Shown: positions 1-6,912 of the stretch, piece by piece
Position numbering within the stretch: position 1 is the first letter of the stretch
How the letters are laid out: every line of letters begins with the position of its first letter
From: Lachnospiraceae bacterium
GTDB lineage: Bacteria; Bacillota; Clostridia; Lachnospirales; Lachnospiraceae
Assembly: GCA_028689585.1 (NCBI GenBank)
Contig: JAQVCW010000011.1
Span: 1 to 64,000, forward strand
Direction: 5' to 3'
Length of the DNA: 64,000 nucleotides
The notes under the pieces: generated by a model
Database searches by the model: none
The model's input: the letters and a program-made list of their open reading frames with translations, nothing else
What the model was told of the DNA's origin: nothing
Position numbers and translations under genes: made by a program

Positions 1-255
1 CATATAATAGAAATAGCAAACATTTAAAATTCTTGTCATAATCACAGCAACGCTATCATCCGTTTTAGAATGCCTTTTAATGTCTTCGGCAATAAGCTGG
101 ATGTCATGATCTGAAATATTTTCTTTGACTGCTAACTCAAACATATGCTCATAATCAGCACAGCAACCACTGGTGTAATACCGTTCTTGAATGCATAAAG
201 ACCTTAATTCAGTTGCTGATAATTTAACTATCTTTTCATAATCGATTTTTTCCAT
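1..255 (-). CDS. Small unknown protein, copy A (3' end cut by window edge)
   Basis: The minus-strand frame is open from the ATG at 253-255 to base 1 and gives 85 residues starting MEKIDYEKIVKLSATELRSL. It is a close paralogue of the next gene at 270-524, with the same start, the same GCCADYE motif, ISDHDIQLIAE in the middle and the same end (YYM). The stop codon must lie just outside the window, because the sister gene stops right after YYM. A GGAGGATTTAAAG ribosome site precedes the ATG. No domain is recognised and there is no signal peptide or membrane segment. The function is unknown. Confidence 0.6.
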   Translation of the reverse strand, partial: MEKIDYEKIVKLSATELRSLCIQERYYTSGCCADYEHMFELAVKENISDHDIQLIAEDIKRHSKTDDSVAVIMTRILNVCYFYYM

Positions 256-269
256 CTTTAAATCCTCCC

Positions 270-524
270 CTACATATAATAGGATAAACAAGCATTTAAA
301 ATTTTTGTCATAATCATAGGAACGCTCTCATCCGTTTCAGAATACTTTTTAATATATTCGGCAATAAGCTGGATGTCATGATCTGAAATGTATTCTTGGA
401 ACTGCTCAAACATACACTCATAATCAGCACAACAACCAATATTGAAATACCGTCCTTGAATGCATAAATGTCTTAATTCAGTTTCTGATAATTTAACCAT
501 CTTTTTATAATCGATTTTTTCCAT
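270..524 (-). CDS. Small unknown protein, copy B (tandem paralogue)
   Basis: This 84-residue cytoplasmic protein begins MEKIDYKKMVKLSETELRHL. The ATG at 522-524 is chosen over an in-frame upstream start at 554 because GGAGG lies at proper distance before it and the paralogue at 1-255 begins at the same residue with the same ribosome site. The two proteins are about 70% identical by eye and lie head to tail with 14 bases between them, so they arose by tandem duplication. Composition is acidic and helical with conserved Cys-Cys (GCCADYE). Small tandem paralogues of this sort are sometimes immunity proteins, but nothing here proves that. The function is unknown. Confidence 0.6.
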   Translation of the reverse strand: MEKIDYKKMVKLSETELRHLCIQGRYFNIGCCADYECMFEQFQEYISDHDIQLIAEYIKKYSETDESVPMIMTKILNACLSYYM

Positions 525-554
525 CTTTAAATCCTCCCTTGATTTAACAATCAA

Positions 555-898
555 TCAAAAACAAAAAGTGCTGAGTCCTCTCGCTCGTTGATACTTCCGC
601 TTAACATATTCTTGGTAATTGGATGATGTGCCGATTGGTTCGACCTATGATTTTCGTAAACTACTTCTCAAACTTTGCATCATTGCCATTATGTTCCTGC
701 TTTCTTCAACTGTTTTGCCGGGTCATGTTTATTCTTCACACGCTCTGTCTGTTCTTCTACAGCTTAACTACCATGTTACTTGCGTGTAGCCCTATCGCTT
801 CACCCGGTCTTTCCTGCTTGCTTTTTAATTTTTTGATTGATTTCTTTTGATGATTTAATTATACAATTTTCAAAAACAAAAAAATTTGAAAAAAGTAC
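555..898. other. Gene-free stretch upstream of tRNA-Gln
   Basis: About 340 bases without a supportable gene. A 75-codon plus-strand frame (623-850) is hydrophobic but has no ribosome site and no recognisable family. The minus strand carries short open pieces in different frames separated by stops, which could be remains of a decayed gene upstream of the two small paralogues. Nothing certain is seen. Confidence 0.4.
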
Positions 899-927
899 TT
901 GCATTTTTTCGGGATACGAGGTATACT
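899..927 (+). promoter_or_regulatory. Sigma-A promoter of tRNA-Gln
   Basis: TTGCAT (899-904) and TATACT (922-927) are separated by 17 bases, a near-consensus sigma-A promoter. It ends 17 bases before the mature tRNA. Confidence 0.75.
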
Positions 928-944
928 CTTTCTTGTCGTTGAAT

Positions 945-1016
945 AGGGCTATCGCCAAACGGTAAGGCAACGGACTCTGACTCCGTCATTTCCAGGTTCG
1001 AATCCTGGTAGCCCTG
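945..1016 (+). tRNA. tRNA-Gln (anticodon CTG)
   Basis: The acceptor stem AGGGCTA (945-951) pairs perfectly with TAGCCCT (1009-1015), followed by discriminator G. The D-loop region (CCAAACGGTAAGG), an anticodon arm with CTG in CGGACTCTGACTCCG, and the T arm CCAGGTTCGAATCCTGG are all present. CCA is not encoded. It is a single tRNA gene with its own promoter and terminator. Confidence 0.95.
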
Positions 1017-1027
1017 TTATATGAACT

Positions 1028-1059
1028 GCCTTTGATTAAATTCAAAGGCGTTTTTTTTG
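1028..1059 (+). terminator. Intrinsic terminator after tRNA-Gln
   Basis: GCCTTTGA (1028-1035) pairs with TCAAAGGC (1042-1049) and is followed by eight T residues. Confidence 0.85.
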
Positions 1060-1094
1060 TTTCTATATTAAAATGTTAGAAAGCAGGTGGACAA

Positions 1095-1808
1095 ATGGAT
1101 ACAAAATATGAATTCAGCGGAAAAGTGCGTTACAGTGAAGTGGATGAAACGGGGCGGCTGTCTTTGAATGCCCTGGTAAATTACTTTCAGGATGTTTCCA
1201 CATTTCAGTCGGAGCATCTGGGAATCGGCCTGGATTATCTGAAGGAACATCGTGTGGCATGGATCTTGTCCTCCTGGCAGATCGTGGTGAACCGCTACCC
1301 AAAGCTGTGCGAAACAGTGAAGGCCCAGACCTGGCCTTATGAATTTAAAGGATTTTACGGTATGCGTAATTTTACCCTGCTTGGGGAAAAGGATGAAATG
1401 CTGGCAAAGGCAAACAGCGTCTGGGTATTGTATGACCAGGAGAGCAGCCGCCCGGTCAGAGTATTCCCGGAAATAATTGAGGCATTTCAGTTTGGCGACA
1501 AGATGGATATGGAGTATGCGCCCAGAAAGATCACGCTGCCGAAAAATGGAGAAGAACGGGAATGTTTTCTGATCACGAAAAATCATCTGGATACCAATCA
1601 CCATGTAAATAATGGCCAGTATATTGCTATGGCGGCGGAGTATCTGCCAGAGAATTTTTTCATCCGCCAGATGAGAGCGGAGTATCGGCTGCAGGCACAT
1701 CTGCACGATGAAGTATTTCCTATTATATACAGAGAGGGAAAGAAAGTGACCGTAGAGCTTGGCAATGCAGAAGGAAAAGCATATGCGGCAGTGGAATTTA
1801 TGGAATAA
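1095..1808 (+). CDS. Acyl-ACP thioesterase (FatA/FatB-type family)
   Basis: This 237-residue protein belongs to the bacterial acyl-ACP thioesterase family, which hydrolyses acyl-ACP to free fatty acid during membrane lipid synthesis. The N-terminal hotdog domain begins FSGKVRYSEVDETGRLS, with the long helix and AWILSSWQI typical of the family. The second half carries DTNHHVNNGQYIAMA around residue 165, the conserved Asn/His region next to the catalytic site. Length is typical for the two-hotdog bacterial form. The ATG follows a modest AGGTGG site. It stands alone between the tRNA and the CvfB-like gene. The family is confident; the chain-length preference cannot be read. Confidence 0.85.
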   Translation: MDTKYEFSGKVRYSEVDETGRLSLNALVNYFQDVSTFQSEHLGIGLDYLKEHRVAWILSSWQIVVNRYPKLCETVKAQTWPYEFKGFYGMRNFTLLGEKDEMLAKANSVWVLYDQESSRPVRVFPEIIEAFQFGDKMDMEYAPRKITLPKNGEERECFLITKNHLDTNHHVNNGQYIAMAAEYLPENFFIRQMRAEYRLQAHLHDEVFPIIYREGKKVTVELGNAEGKAYAAVEFME

Positions 1809-2007
1809 GGAAAAACACGGCAGAAAAACATTTTCTAAAATGGGAAAAGCAGTGGCAATCTGCCTGTTTTTGTGATAGGATGAAACTGATTGAAATGGAC
1901 ACAGAGAATGTATTTTGTATAAGAGACAGAAAATCAGGAGACTGCTCTTGAAATATTTGGAAAGAGATGCAGTCCTTTTTAAATGAAAGATAAATATAGG
2001 AGATCAT

Positions 2008-2841
2008 ATGCTTCGATTAGGAGAAAGACAGGATTTAAACATAGTAAAAAAAGTGGATTTTGGCGTATATCTTTCGGAAGAAGGGGATGATACCAGAATC
2101 CTTCTTCCGAAGAAGGAAGTGCCGGAGGGCAGTGAGATCGGGGACAGTCTGAACGTCTTTTTATACAAAGATTCCAAGGACCGTCTGATTGCCACCATGC
2201 GGGAGCCGAAGCTGATGCGAAACGGAATAGCTCTTCTGCAGGTAAAAGAGGTGGGGCAGATCGGTGCGTTTCTGGACTGGGGACTGGACAAGGATCTGTT
2301 TCTTCCGTTTAAAGAACAGACCAGAAGGGTGCGGGCAGGGGAAGAGTGCCTGGCCGGGCTTTATATTGATAAAAGCAGCCGCCTCTGTGCAACGATGAAC
2401 GTATATCCGTATCTGAAAAAGCATTCGCCTTACCAGATCAATGATATGGTGAAGGGCAGGATATACGAGACAAGTGATAATTTTGGTGTGTTTGTGGCGG
2501 TGGATGATCAGTATTCTGCATTGATCCCGAAGAAGGATGCAGCAGGCCAGTTTACCATCGGCGAAGTGATCGAAGCCAGAGTGACCAATGTCAAAGAAGA
2601 CGGCAAGCTGGATCTGACTGTGAGAGACAAAGCCTATCTGCAGATGGATGAAGATGCAGAGCTGGTGATGAAGGTGCTGGATGAGTTTGATGGGGTACTT
2701 CCGTTTAACGATAAGGTGTCACCGGAAGTGATCAAAAGGGAATTCGGCCTGAGTAAAAACGCATTTAAGCGGGCAGTGGGCCGGCTGTACAAGCAGGGTA
2801 AAATCGAGATTACGGAGAACCGGATCTTGAAGAAAGCATGA
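2008..2841 (+). CDS. cvfB: CvfB-type S1 RNA-binding protein
   Basis: This 277-residue protein has the CvfB/YitL architecture: three S1-like beta-barrel domains (about residues 1-65, 70-135 and 140-210), then a winged-helix domain (about 220-277, ending FGLSKNAFKRAVGRLYKQGKI). Family members bind RNA and affect virulence or growth regulation in Gram-positive bacteria. The substrate RNA is unknown. The start follows a TAGGAG site. The gene is followed at 62 bases by ridA in the same direction, and both could share a transcript. Confidence 0.88.
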   Translation: MLRLGERQDLNIVKKVDFGVYLSEEGDDTRILLPKKEVPEGSEIGDSLNVFLYKDSKDRLIATMREPKLMRNGIALLQVKEVGQIGAFLDWGLDKDLFLPFKEQTRRVRAGEECLAGLYIDKSSRLCATMNVYPYLKKHSPYQINDMVKGRIYETSDNFGVFVAVDDQYSALIPKKDAAGQFTIGEVIEARVTNVKEDGKLDLTVRDKAYLQMDEDAELVMKVLDEFDGVLPFNDKVSPEVIKREFGLSKNAFKRAVGRLYKQGKIEITENRILKKA

Positions 2842-2903
2842 AAAAAGGGTTCACTGAAATAAGAGATATATAAATTAACATACACCACAAGGAGGACAAT
2901 CCA

Positions 2904-3281
2904 ATGAAGAAAGTTATTTCCACAGACAAAGCACCGGCAGCGATCGGACCTTATTCACAGGCTATTGAGGTCAATGGCCTTGTGTATACTTCAGGACAGA
3001 TACCGGTAGATCCGGCCACCGGAGCAGCACCTGAAGGAGCAGCAGCTCAGGCAGAGCAGGCATTCAAGAACCTGGCAGCTTTGCTGGAAGCAGCAGGAAG
3101 CTCCATGGCTCAGGTCATTAAGACAACCGTATTTATTAAAGACATGAATGATTTTGGCACCATCAACGAAGTATATGCCAGATATTTCCCAGCACCATTC
3201 CCTTCCAGAAGCTGCGTAGAAGTAGCACGTCTGCCGAAGGATGTGCTTCTGGAAGTAGAAGCGATCGCAGTTAAGAATTGA
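2904..3281 (+). CDS. ridA: RidA family enamine/imine deaminase
   Basis: This 125-residue protein is a full-length RidA (YjgF/YER057c/UK114). RidA trimers hydrolyse reactive 2-aminoacrylate and other enamines released by PLP enzymes. Signature parts are APAAIGPYSQA at the N-terminus, the SGQIP strand, and the C-terminal PSRSCVEVARLPKDVLLEVEAIA that contains the catalytic Arg and Glu. AAGGAGG precedes the ATG. A PLP lyase whose products yield aminoacrylate (DpaL) is encoded elsewhere in this window, a possible source of its substrate (inference). A GGGGACGG repeat cluster starts 15 bases after the stop. Confidence 0.93.
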   Translation: MKKVISTDKAPAAIGPYSQAIEVNGLVYTSGQIPVDPATGAAPEGAAAQAEQAFKNLAALLEAAGSSMAQVIKTTVFIKDMNDFGTINEVYARYFPAPFPSRSCVEVARLPKDVLLEVEAIAVKN

Positions 3282-3295
3282 CGGGCCGGGGTTGA

Positions 3296-3474
3296 GGGGA
3301 CGGTTCTTGACCGGAACGGGGACGGTTCTTCAGACCCGGAAATCTTGCGGCCCGGGGACGGTTCTTCAGGCCCGGAAATCTTGCGGCCCGGGGACGGTTC
3401 TTCAGGCCCGGAAATCTTGCGGAATGGGAACGGTTCTTTAGACCTAGGATTTCCGGCCCTAAAGAACCGTCCCC
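3296..3474. repeat. GGGGACGGTTCTT repeat cluster 1 with 36-bp tandem units
   Basis: The core GGGGACGGTTCTT occurs at 3296-3308, 3318-3330, 3354-3366 and 3390-3402. A degenerate copy lies at 3426-3438 and the inverted form AAAGAACCGTCCCC at 3461-3474. Between 3331 and 3438 the sequence is three tandem 36-base units that each hold CCGGAAATCTTGCGG plus the core. Cores of opposite orientation can pair into hairpins. The cluster sits directly behind ridA, as other copies in the window sit behind other genes. Confidence 0.9.
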
Positions 3475-3547
3475 ACTAGAAAAATGCACAAAAATTGGAA
3501 ATGATTTTTGTGCACAATACACAAAGCGCTGAAAATTCAGAAAAGTG

Positions 3548-3576
3548 TTGCTTTCTGGAAAAATCAGGGTTATAGT
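3548..3576 (+). promoter_or_regulatory. Sigma-A promoter of the small protein gene
   Basis: TTGCTT (3548-3553) and TATAGT (3571-3576) are 17 bases apart, and the start codon lies 47 bases downstream. Confidence 0.65.
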
Positions 3577-3622
3577 GTTAATGTAAAGAAAAAATGATGA
3601 AGAGATGAAAGGAGAATATGCG

Positions 3623-3856
3623 ATGAAAGTTCAGAACATCACAAATATTGAGAAATTCTTCCAGGTAGTAGACCAGTGTAAAGGTAAAGTAGAGTTAGTG
3701 ACAGGTGAAGGTGACAGACTTAATCTGAAATCCAAATTAAGCCAGTACGTATCTATGGCAAATATTTTCTCTAACGGAGAAATTCCGGAACTGGAAATTG
3801 TTGCTCATGAAAAAGAAGATATCGACAAACTGATTGATTTCATGATGAATAACTAA
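3623..3856 (+). CDS. Small conserved protein of unknown function
   Basis: This 77-residue soluble protein starts MKVQNITNIEKFFQVVDQCKGKVELVTGEGDRLNLKSKL (given here as two adjoining blocks, MKVQNITNIEKF and FQVVDQCKGKV onward). An in-frame ATG at 3605 is rejected because AAAGGAG at 3609-3615 is placed for the ATG at 3623. Small proteins of this type occur widely in Lachnospiraceae and are sometimes labelled polyA polymerase, for which there is no support in the sequence. It has its own promoter and a downstream terminator, so it is a real single-gene unit. The function is unknown. Confidence 0.7.
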   Translation: MKVQNITNIEKFFQVVDQCKGKVELVTGEGDRLNLKSKLSQYVSMANIFSNGEIPELEIVAHEKEDIDKLIDFMMNN

Positions 3857-3921
3857 TAGATGGAATGAAAGAGTGCTGCACGTTTGGGCACCACTTATAA
3901 GACAGTATTAGAATTGTTTTC

Positions 3922-3961
3922 AGAACCGGTGTAGCTTTGGCTATGCCGGTTCTTTGTTTTT
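3922..3961. terminator. Terminator between convergent genes
   Basis: AGAACCGG (3922-3929) pairs with CCGGTTCT (3946-3953), followed by TTGTTTTT. It ends the small-protein transcript. The stop codon of the convergent MATE gene lies inside the loop region. Confidence 0.75.
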
Positions 3962-5332
3962 GTCTGTGACACAAGCAAACTCAGACGGAGCAGCCTCTAT
4001 TTTGTTAAACAACCGCTGTTCTCTGACGACAAGAACGATAGAAAGAATCAATGCCAATGCGTCACTAACAGGCTGAGCCACAAAAATGCCGTTAATATTC
4101 CAAAATATAGGGAAAATGTAAATAAATGGTATCAGAAACAGGATTTGCCTTAAAAATGTGATTATAATCGAGGGTACAGGTTTGGCAATTGACTGAAAAA
4201 ATGTTGTCACAAGCATTACAAATCCCAATATAGGAGTGATACAAAAATTTGTTCTCAATCCCGTAACTCCAAACTCTAACATTTCTTCGGAAGCACCAAA
4301 GGACAACAGGATTGCTTCTGGAAAGAACATGACAATGAGCCAGATAATACAGGTAATACCTACTGAAAAAGCAGAGGCCTGATACAGGGCAGCCATAACT
4401 CTTTTATAGTTTTTTGCTCCGAAGCAGTTGCCGACAATAGGCTGAATACCTTGACTGATACCGCTTGCGGGCATTATCACAAAGGTCATAATACTTGCAA
4501 CGACAGCGTACACACTGATAGCCGTATCTCCGCCATATTTGCCTAATTGACTGTTATAAACAAGGCTGATCAGCCCCATGGCCATTTGTGCGATCCAAAA
4601 AGAAAAGCCGCAGGATATGATTTTTCTGGAAAGCGCAAAATCAATAGAAAAAGTTTCTTTTTCAATTTCCACTTTTGAATAGCCTTTTAAAATGAAATAT
4701 GCGCCAAGCAGTGCAGAAAGAATTTGTCCTATCACAGTTGCCCAGGCTGCGCCTGTAACACCCCAGTCAAGAAACGCTACAAATACAGCGTCAAGGATAA
4801 TGTTTGCTGCAGCGCCGATACCCGTGGCACACATACCCAAAACAGGCTTTCCGGAAACACGCACAAAATCACAAAAAACTTGAGTAAGCCCTTGAAACAG
4901 ACAGCCTAATACAACAATCCTATAATATTCAAAAGCATACTCGTATGCCGTTTCGGTCACTCCAAATACCGTAAGGACAGGATTTGCAAAAATGAGCAAA
5001 GACACAGTTAACAAAATTTCAAAGACGATAACCAGAATTAATGCGTTTCCAAAGGATCGGTTCATATTTTTTTGTTCACCTTTTCCGGCAAATAAGCTGA
5101 ACAGCGTGGAACCGCCCGCACTGCAGGTAAGTCCAAAGGCCATCATCATGTAGGAAAGAGGAAAGCAGATGGACAATCCTGCTAATGCGGATGTGCCGTT
5201 AAAGTTTCCTACAAATATGCGGTCAACGATATTGTAAATTGCCGTAATCAAAAGTGAAATTGCAGCCGGAATAGAATACTTCAAAATCATGGGAAAAAGT
5301 TTTCCTGTGGAGAAATCATTTATTTTATTCAT
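3941..5332 (-). CDS. MATE family multidrug/cation antiporter
   Basis: This is a polytopic protein of about 463 residues with twelve hydrophobic segments arranged as two similar halves. The N-terminus (LFPMILKYSIPAAISLLITA, then NIVDRIFVGN) and the central and C-terminal halves match Na+/H+-driven MATE exporters (NorM/DinF/MepA type). The ATG at 5330-5332 is preferred. A TTG twelve bases upstream is too close to the AAGGA site. The gene lies 85 bases behind a MarR gene in the same orientation, with a copy of the same palindrome in front of each gene. The pair therefore looks like a MarR-controlled efflux unit. The substrate is unknown. Confidence 0.85.
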   Translation of the reverse strand: MNKINDFSTGKLFPMILKYSIPAAISLLITAIYNIVDRIFVGNFNGTSALAGLSICFPLSYMMMAFGLTCSAGGSTLFSLFAGKGEQKNMNRSFGNALILVIVFEILLTVSLLIFANPVLTVFGVTETAYEYAFEYYRIVVLGCLFQGLTQVFCDFVRVSGKPVLGMCATGIGAAANIILDAVFVAFLDWGVTGAAWATVIGQILSALLGAYFILKGYSKVEIEKETFSIDFALSRKIISCGFSFWIAQMAMGLISLVYNSQLGKYGGDTAISVYAVVASIMTFVIMPASGISQGIQPIVGNCFGAKNYKRVMAALYQASAFSVGITCIIWLIVMFFPEAILLSFGASEEMLEFGVTGLRTNFCITPILGFVMLVTTFFQSIAKPVPSIIITFLRQILFLIPFIYIFPIFWNINGIFVAQPVSDALALILSIVLVVREQRLFNKIEAAPSEFACVTDKNKEPA

Positions 5333-5367
5333 GTTTTTAATCAATCCTTTCTTTTATTACTAATAAG

Positions 5368-5379
5368 TTAGCTTCCTAA
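5368..5379. promoter_or_regulatory. Candidate MarR operator before the MATE gene
   Basis: TTAG-CTTC-CTAA is an inverted repeat inside TTAGCTTCCTAAGTA. The near-identical TTAGTTTCCTAAGTA occurs upstream of the MarR gene (5861-5875). Two copies at the two expected control points of one regulator-target pair suggest a MarR binding site. Confidence 0.5.
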
Positions 5380-5417
5380 GTATTGGAATAAAAATTTTGG
5401 ACAGTACATTAAAATTT

Positions 5418-5846
5418 TTATTCCGACAGGTTATCCATCATTTTCTCAATCACCTTGAAAAATACTTTCAAATCTGTTTCAGAAATGCCTTTCACAAGCG
5501 TTTCCTCCAATGCGGTCAAGTCCTCTACAACTTGCTGCTTATACAGCAGAGCTTTATCCGTTACCGCAATTTTTTTTAACCGATTATCATAAGCTGCCGG
5601 TTCCCGCACGATAAGTCCGTTTTTTTCCATTTGCTTTAATAATTCGGTTGCAGTAGACGGGCGTATGCTGTATTCCTCCTCGATGTCCTTTTGGAATACA
5701 TCTTCTGTCTGTGCAAGCAAGAAGTGAAGTGTTCTCCCCTGCGAACCGCTAAACTCTTTCCGCGAAGAAAGCATATCTAATTTTCTACGCAGTTTATTGG
5801 ACAGCTTGCTGACATATCTTGCAGCATTTTGCGTAAGTGAAATCAT
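5418..5846 (-). CDS. MarR family transcriptional regulator (probable repressor of MATE pump)
   Basis: This 142-residue winged-helix protein has the MarR layout: N-terminal dimerisation helices, a helix-turn-helix in the middle (EEYSIRPSTATELLKQMEKNG), then a wing with REPAAYDNRLKKIAVTDKA, where the Asp-Asn-Arg motif is the conserved MarR wing contact. C-terminal helices complete the dimer interface. It is followed by the MATE exporter on the same strand. A CTTAG-N4-CTAAG palindrome lies just upstream of its start and a second copy before the pump, which fits autoregulation plus pump repression. The inducer is unknown. Confidence 0.87.
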   Translation of the reverse strand: MISLTQNAARYVSKLSNKLRRKLDMLSSRKEFSGSQGRTLHFLLAQTEDVFQKDIEEEYSIRPSTATELLKQMEKNGLIVREPAAYDNRLKKIAVTDKALLYKQQVVEDLTALEETLVKGISETDLKVFFKVIEKMMDNLSE

Positions 5847-5859
5847 GACATTCCCCTTT

Positions 5860-5873
5860 CTTAGTTTCCTAAG
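5860..5873. promoter_or_regulatory. Candidate MarR autoregulatory operator
   Basis: CTTAG (5860-5864) and CTAAG (5869-5873) form a perfect inverted repeat with spacer TTTC, 14 bases upstream of the MarR start codon. A variant lies at 5368-5379. Confidence 0.5.
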
Positions 5874-6142
5874 TAATATTAAATCGAATTTTTCCTTTTG
5901 TCAAGCTTCTTTTGGTTCTTTCCAGACTTAGTTGATTTGATAAATTTATTATGTGTTTTATGGGCTGATAGAGCGATTTTTGAGACATAAAATTATCTTT
6001 TCAACTAACAGTGGAAAGAACCCTTCTTTTTTCGATGTTCTTGCTTATGGTTACTATTGTGAAAAAAACAATAATTTTATATGCCCATAAAATTCCCAGG
6101 TGATTTATCGGAGTATATAATGTTAGAAGTGCGAGAAAATCC

Positions 6143-6171
6143 ATATGAAATTCATATAAATATGTTAAAAT
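6143..6171 (+). promoter_or_regulatory. Palindrome and -10 element upstream of the two-component operon
   Basis: ATATGAA-A-TTCATAT (6143-6157) is a perfect 15-base palindrome, followed by a TAAAAT -10-like hexamer at 6166-6171 and no good -35. This suggests an activator-dependent promoter for the response regulator gene. The stretch from 5880 to 6140 is AT-rich and shows nothing else. Confidence 0.35.
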
Positions 6172-6246
6172 AGAGAGCAAAGCACATGCAGAAAACGCAG
6201 AAAAAAGGGAAGGAGTGCACCGGGGAATTTGACCGGGTGAATTCAT

Positions 6247-6912
6247 ATGCAGAAAATTTTGGTAGTGGAGGATGAGCCGGAAATCCAGGAATTTTTAGCG
6301 GCATATCTGAAAAATGAAGGATATGAGGTGGTGCTGGCCGGGGATGGGATAGCAGCGATCGGACAGTTTCATGCAGAAGAGGCAGATCTTGTGCTGCTGG
6401 ATGTGCTGCTGCCGAAAATCGACGGCTTCAGCGTATGTGAACTGATACGAAAAGAATCGACAGTACCGATTATCATGCTGACGGCACTGGACGGCGAGGC
6501 GGAGCAGTTGAAGGGATTTGACCTGCAGATTGATGACTATGTGACGAAGCCATTTTCCATGCCGGTACTGCTGCGAAAGATAGCGGCCATACTGCGCCGG
6601 GTAAATGGAAATCTGGAACCGGAGCGGCTCTGCTACCGTCAGCTTTCACTGGAATTGGATACCAGAGAGTGTATTCTGGAGAAGCAGCGGCTGGATCTGA
6701 CGCAAAAAGAATTTGATCTGCTGCTGGAACTGATCAAAATGCCGGGAAGGGTGCTGACGCGGGAGGTGCTGCTGGAACGCCTTTGGGGATATGATTTTTT
6801 TGGAGATGAACGGATTGTGGACAGCCATATTAAAAATCTGAGAAAGAAAATGAACAATGATTATATAGAAACCGTGCGGGGAGTGGGGTATCGTGTTGCA
6901 AAAGAAAATTAG
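6247..6912 (+). CDS. OmpR/PhoB family response regulator
   Basis: This 221-residue two-domain regulator has a receiver domain (about 1-118) with the acidic pocket VVEDEPE, phospho-acceptor Asp in LVLLDVLLPKIDG near residue 52, the conserved Thr in MLTALDG and Lys in YVTKPFS. The C-terminal OmpR-type winged helix (about 128-221) ends with HIKNLRKKM and VRGVGYRVAKEN. The next gene, its sensor kinase, starts 20 bases inside this one, so the pair is translationally coupled. The signal and the regulon are unknown. The secreted protein gene downstream is a plausible target or signal modulator. Confidence 0.92.
   Translation: MQKILVVEDEPEIQEFLAAYLKNEGYEVVLAGDGIAAIGQFHAEEADLVLLDVLLPKIDGFSVCELIRKESTVPIIMLTALDGEAEQLKGFDLQIDDYVTKPFSMPVLLRKIAAILRRVNGNLEPERLCYRQLSLELDTRECILEKQRLDLTQKEFDLLLELIKMPGRVLTREVLLERLWGYDFFGDERIVDSHIKNLRKKMNNDYIETVRGVGYRVAKEN

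Noticed and set aside
623-850. 75-codon hydrophobic plus-strand frame
   Set aside because: No ribosome site, no recognisable family, and Cys/Phe-rich composition suggesting chance.
1068-1706. 212-codon minus-strand frame
   Set aside because: Antisense to the acyl-ACP thioesterase, whose family motifs are clear.
3296-3474. Short regularly spaced repeats that could be taken for a CRISPR array
   Set aside because: The intervals are near-identical copies, not unique spacers, core copies occur in both orientations, and there are no cas genes.
6001-6246. 81-codon minus-strand frame in the gap before the response regulator
   Set aside because: No ribosome site, and it covers the probable promoter region of the two-component operon.
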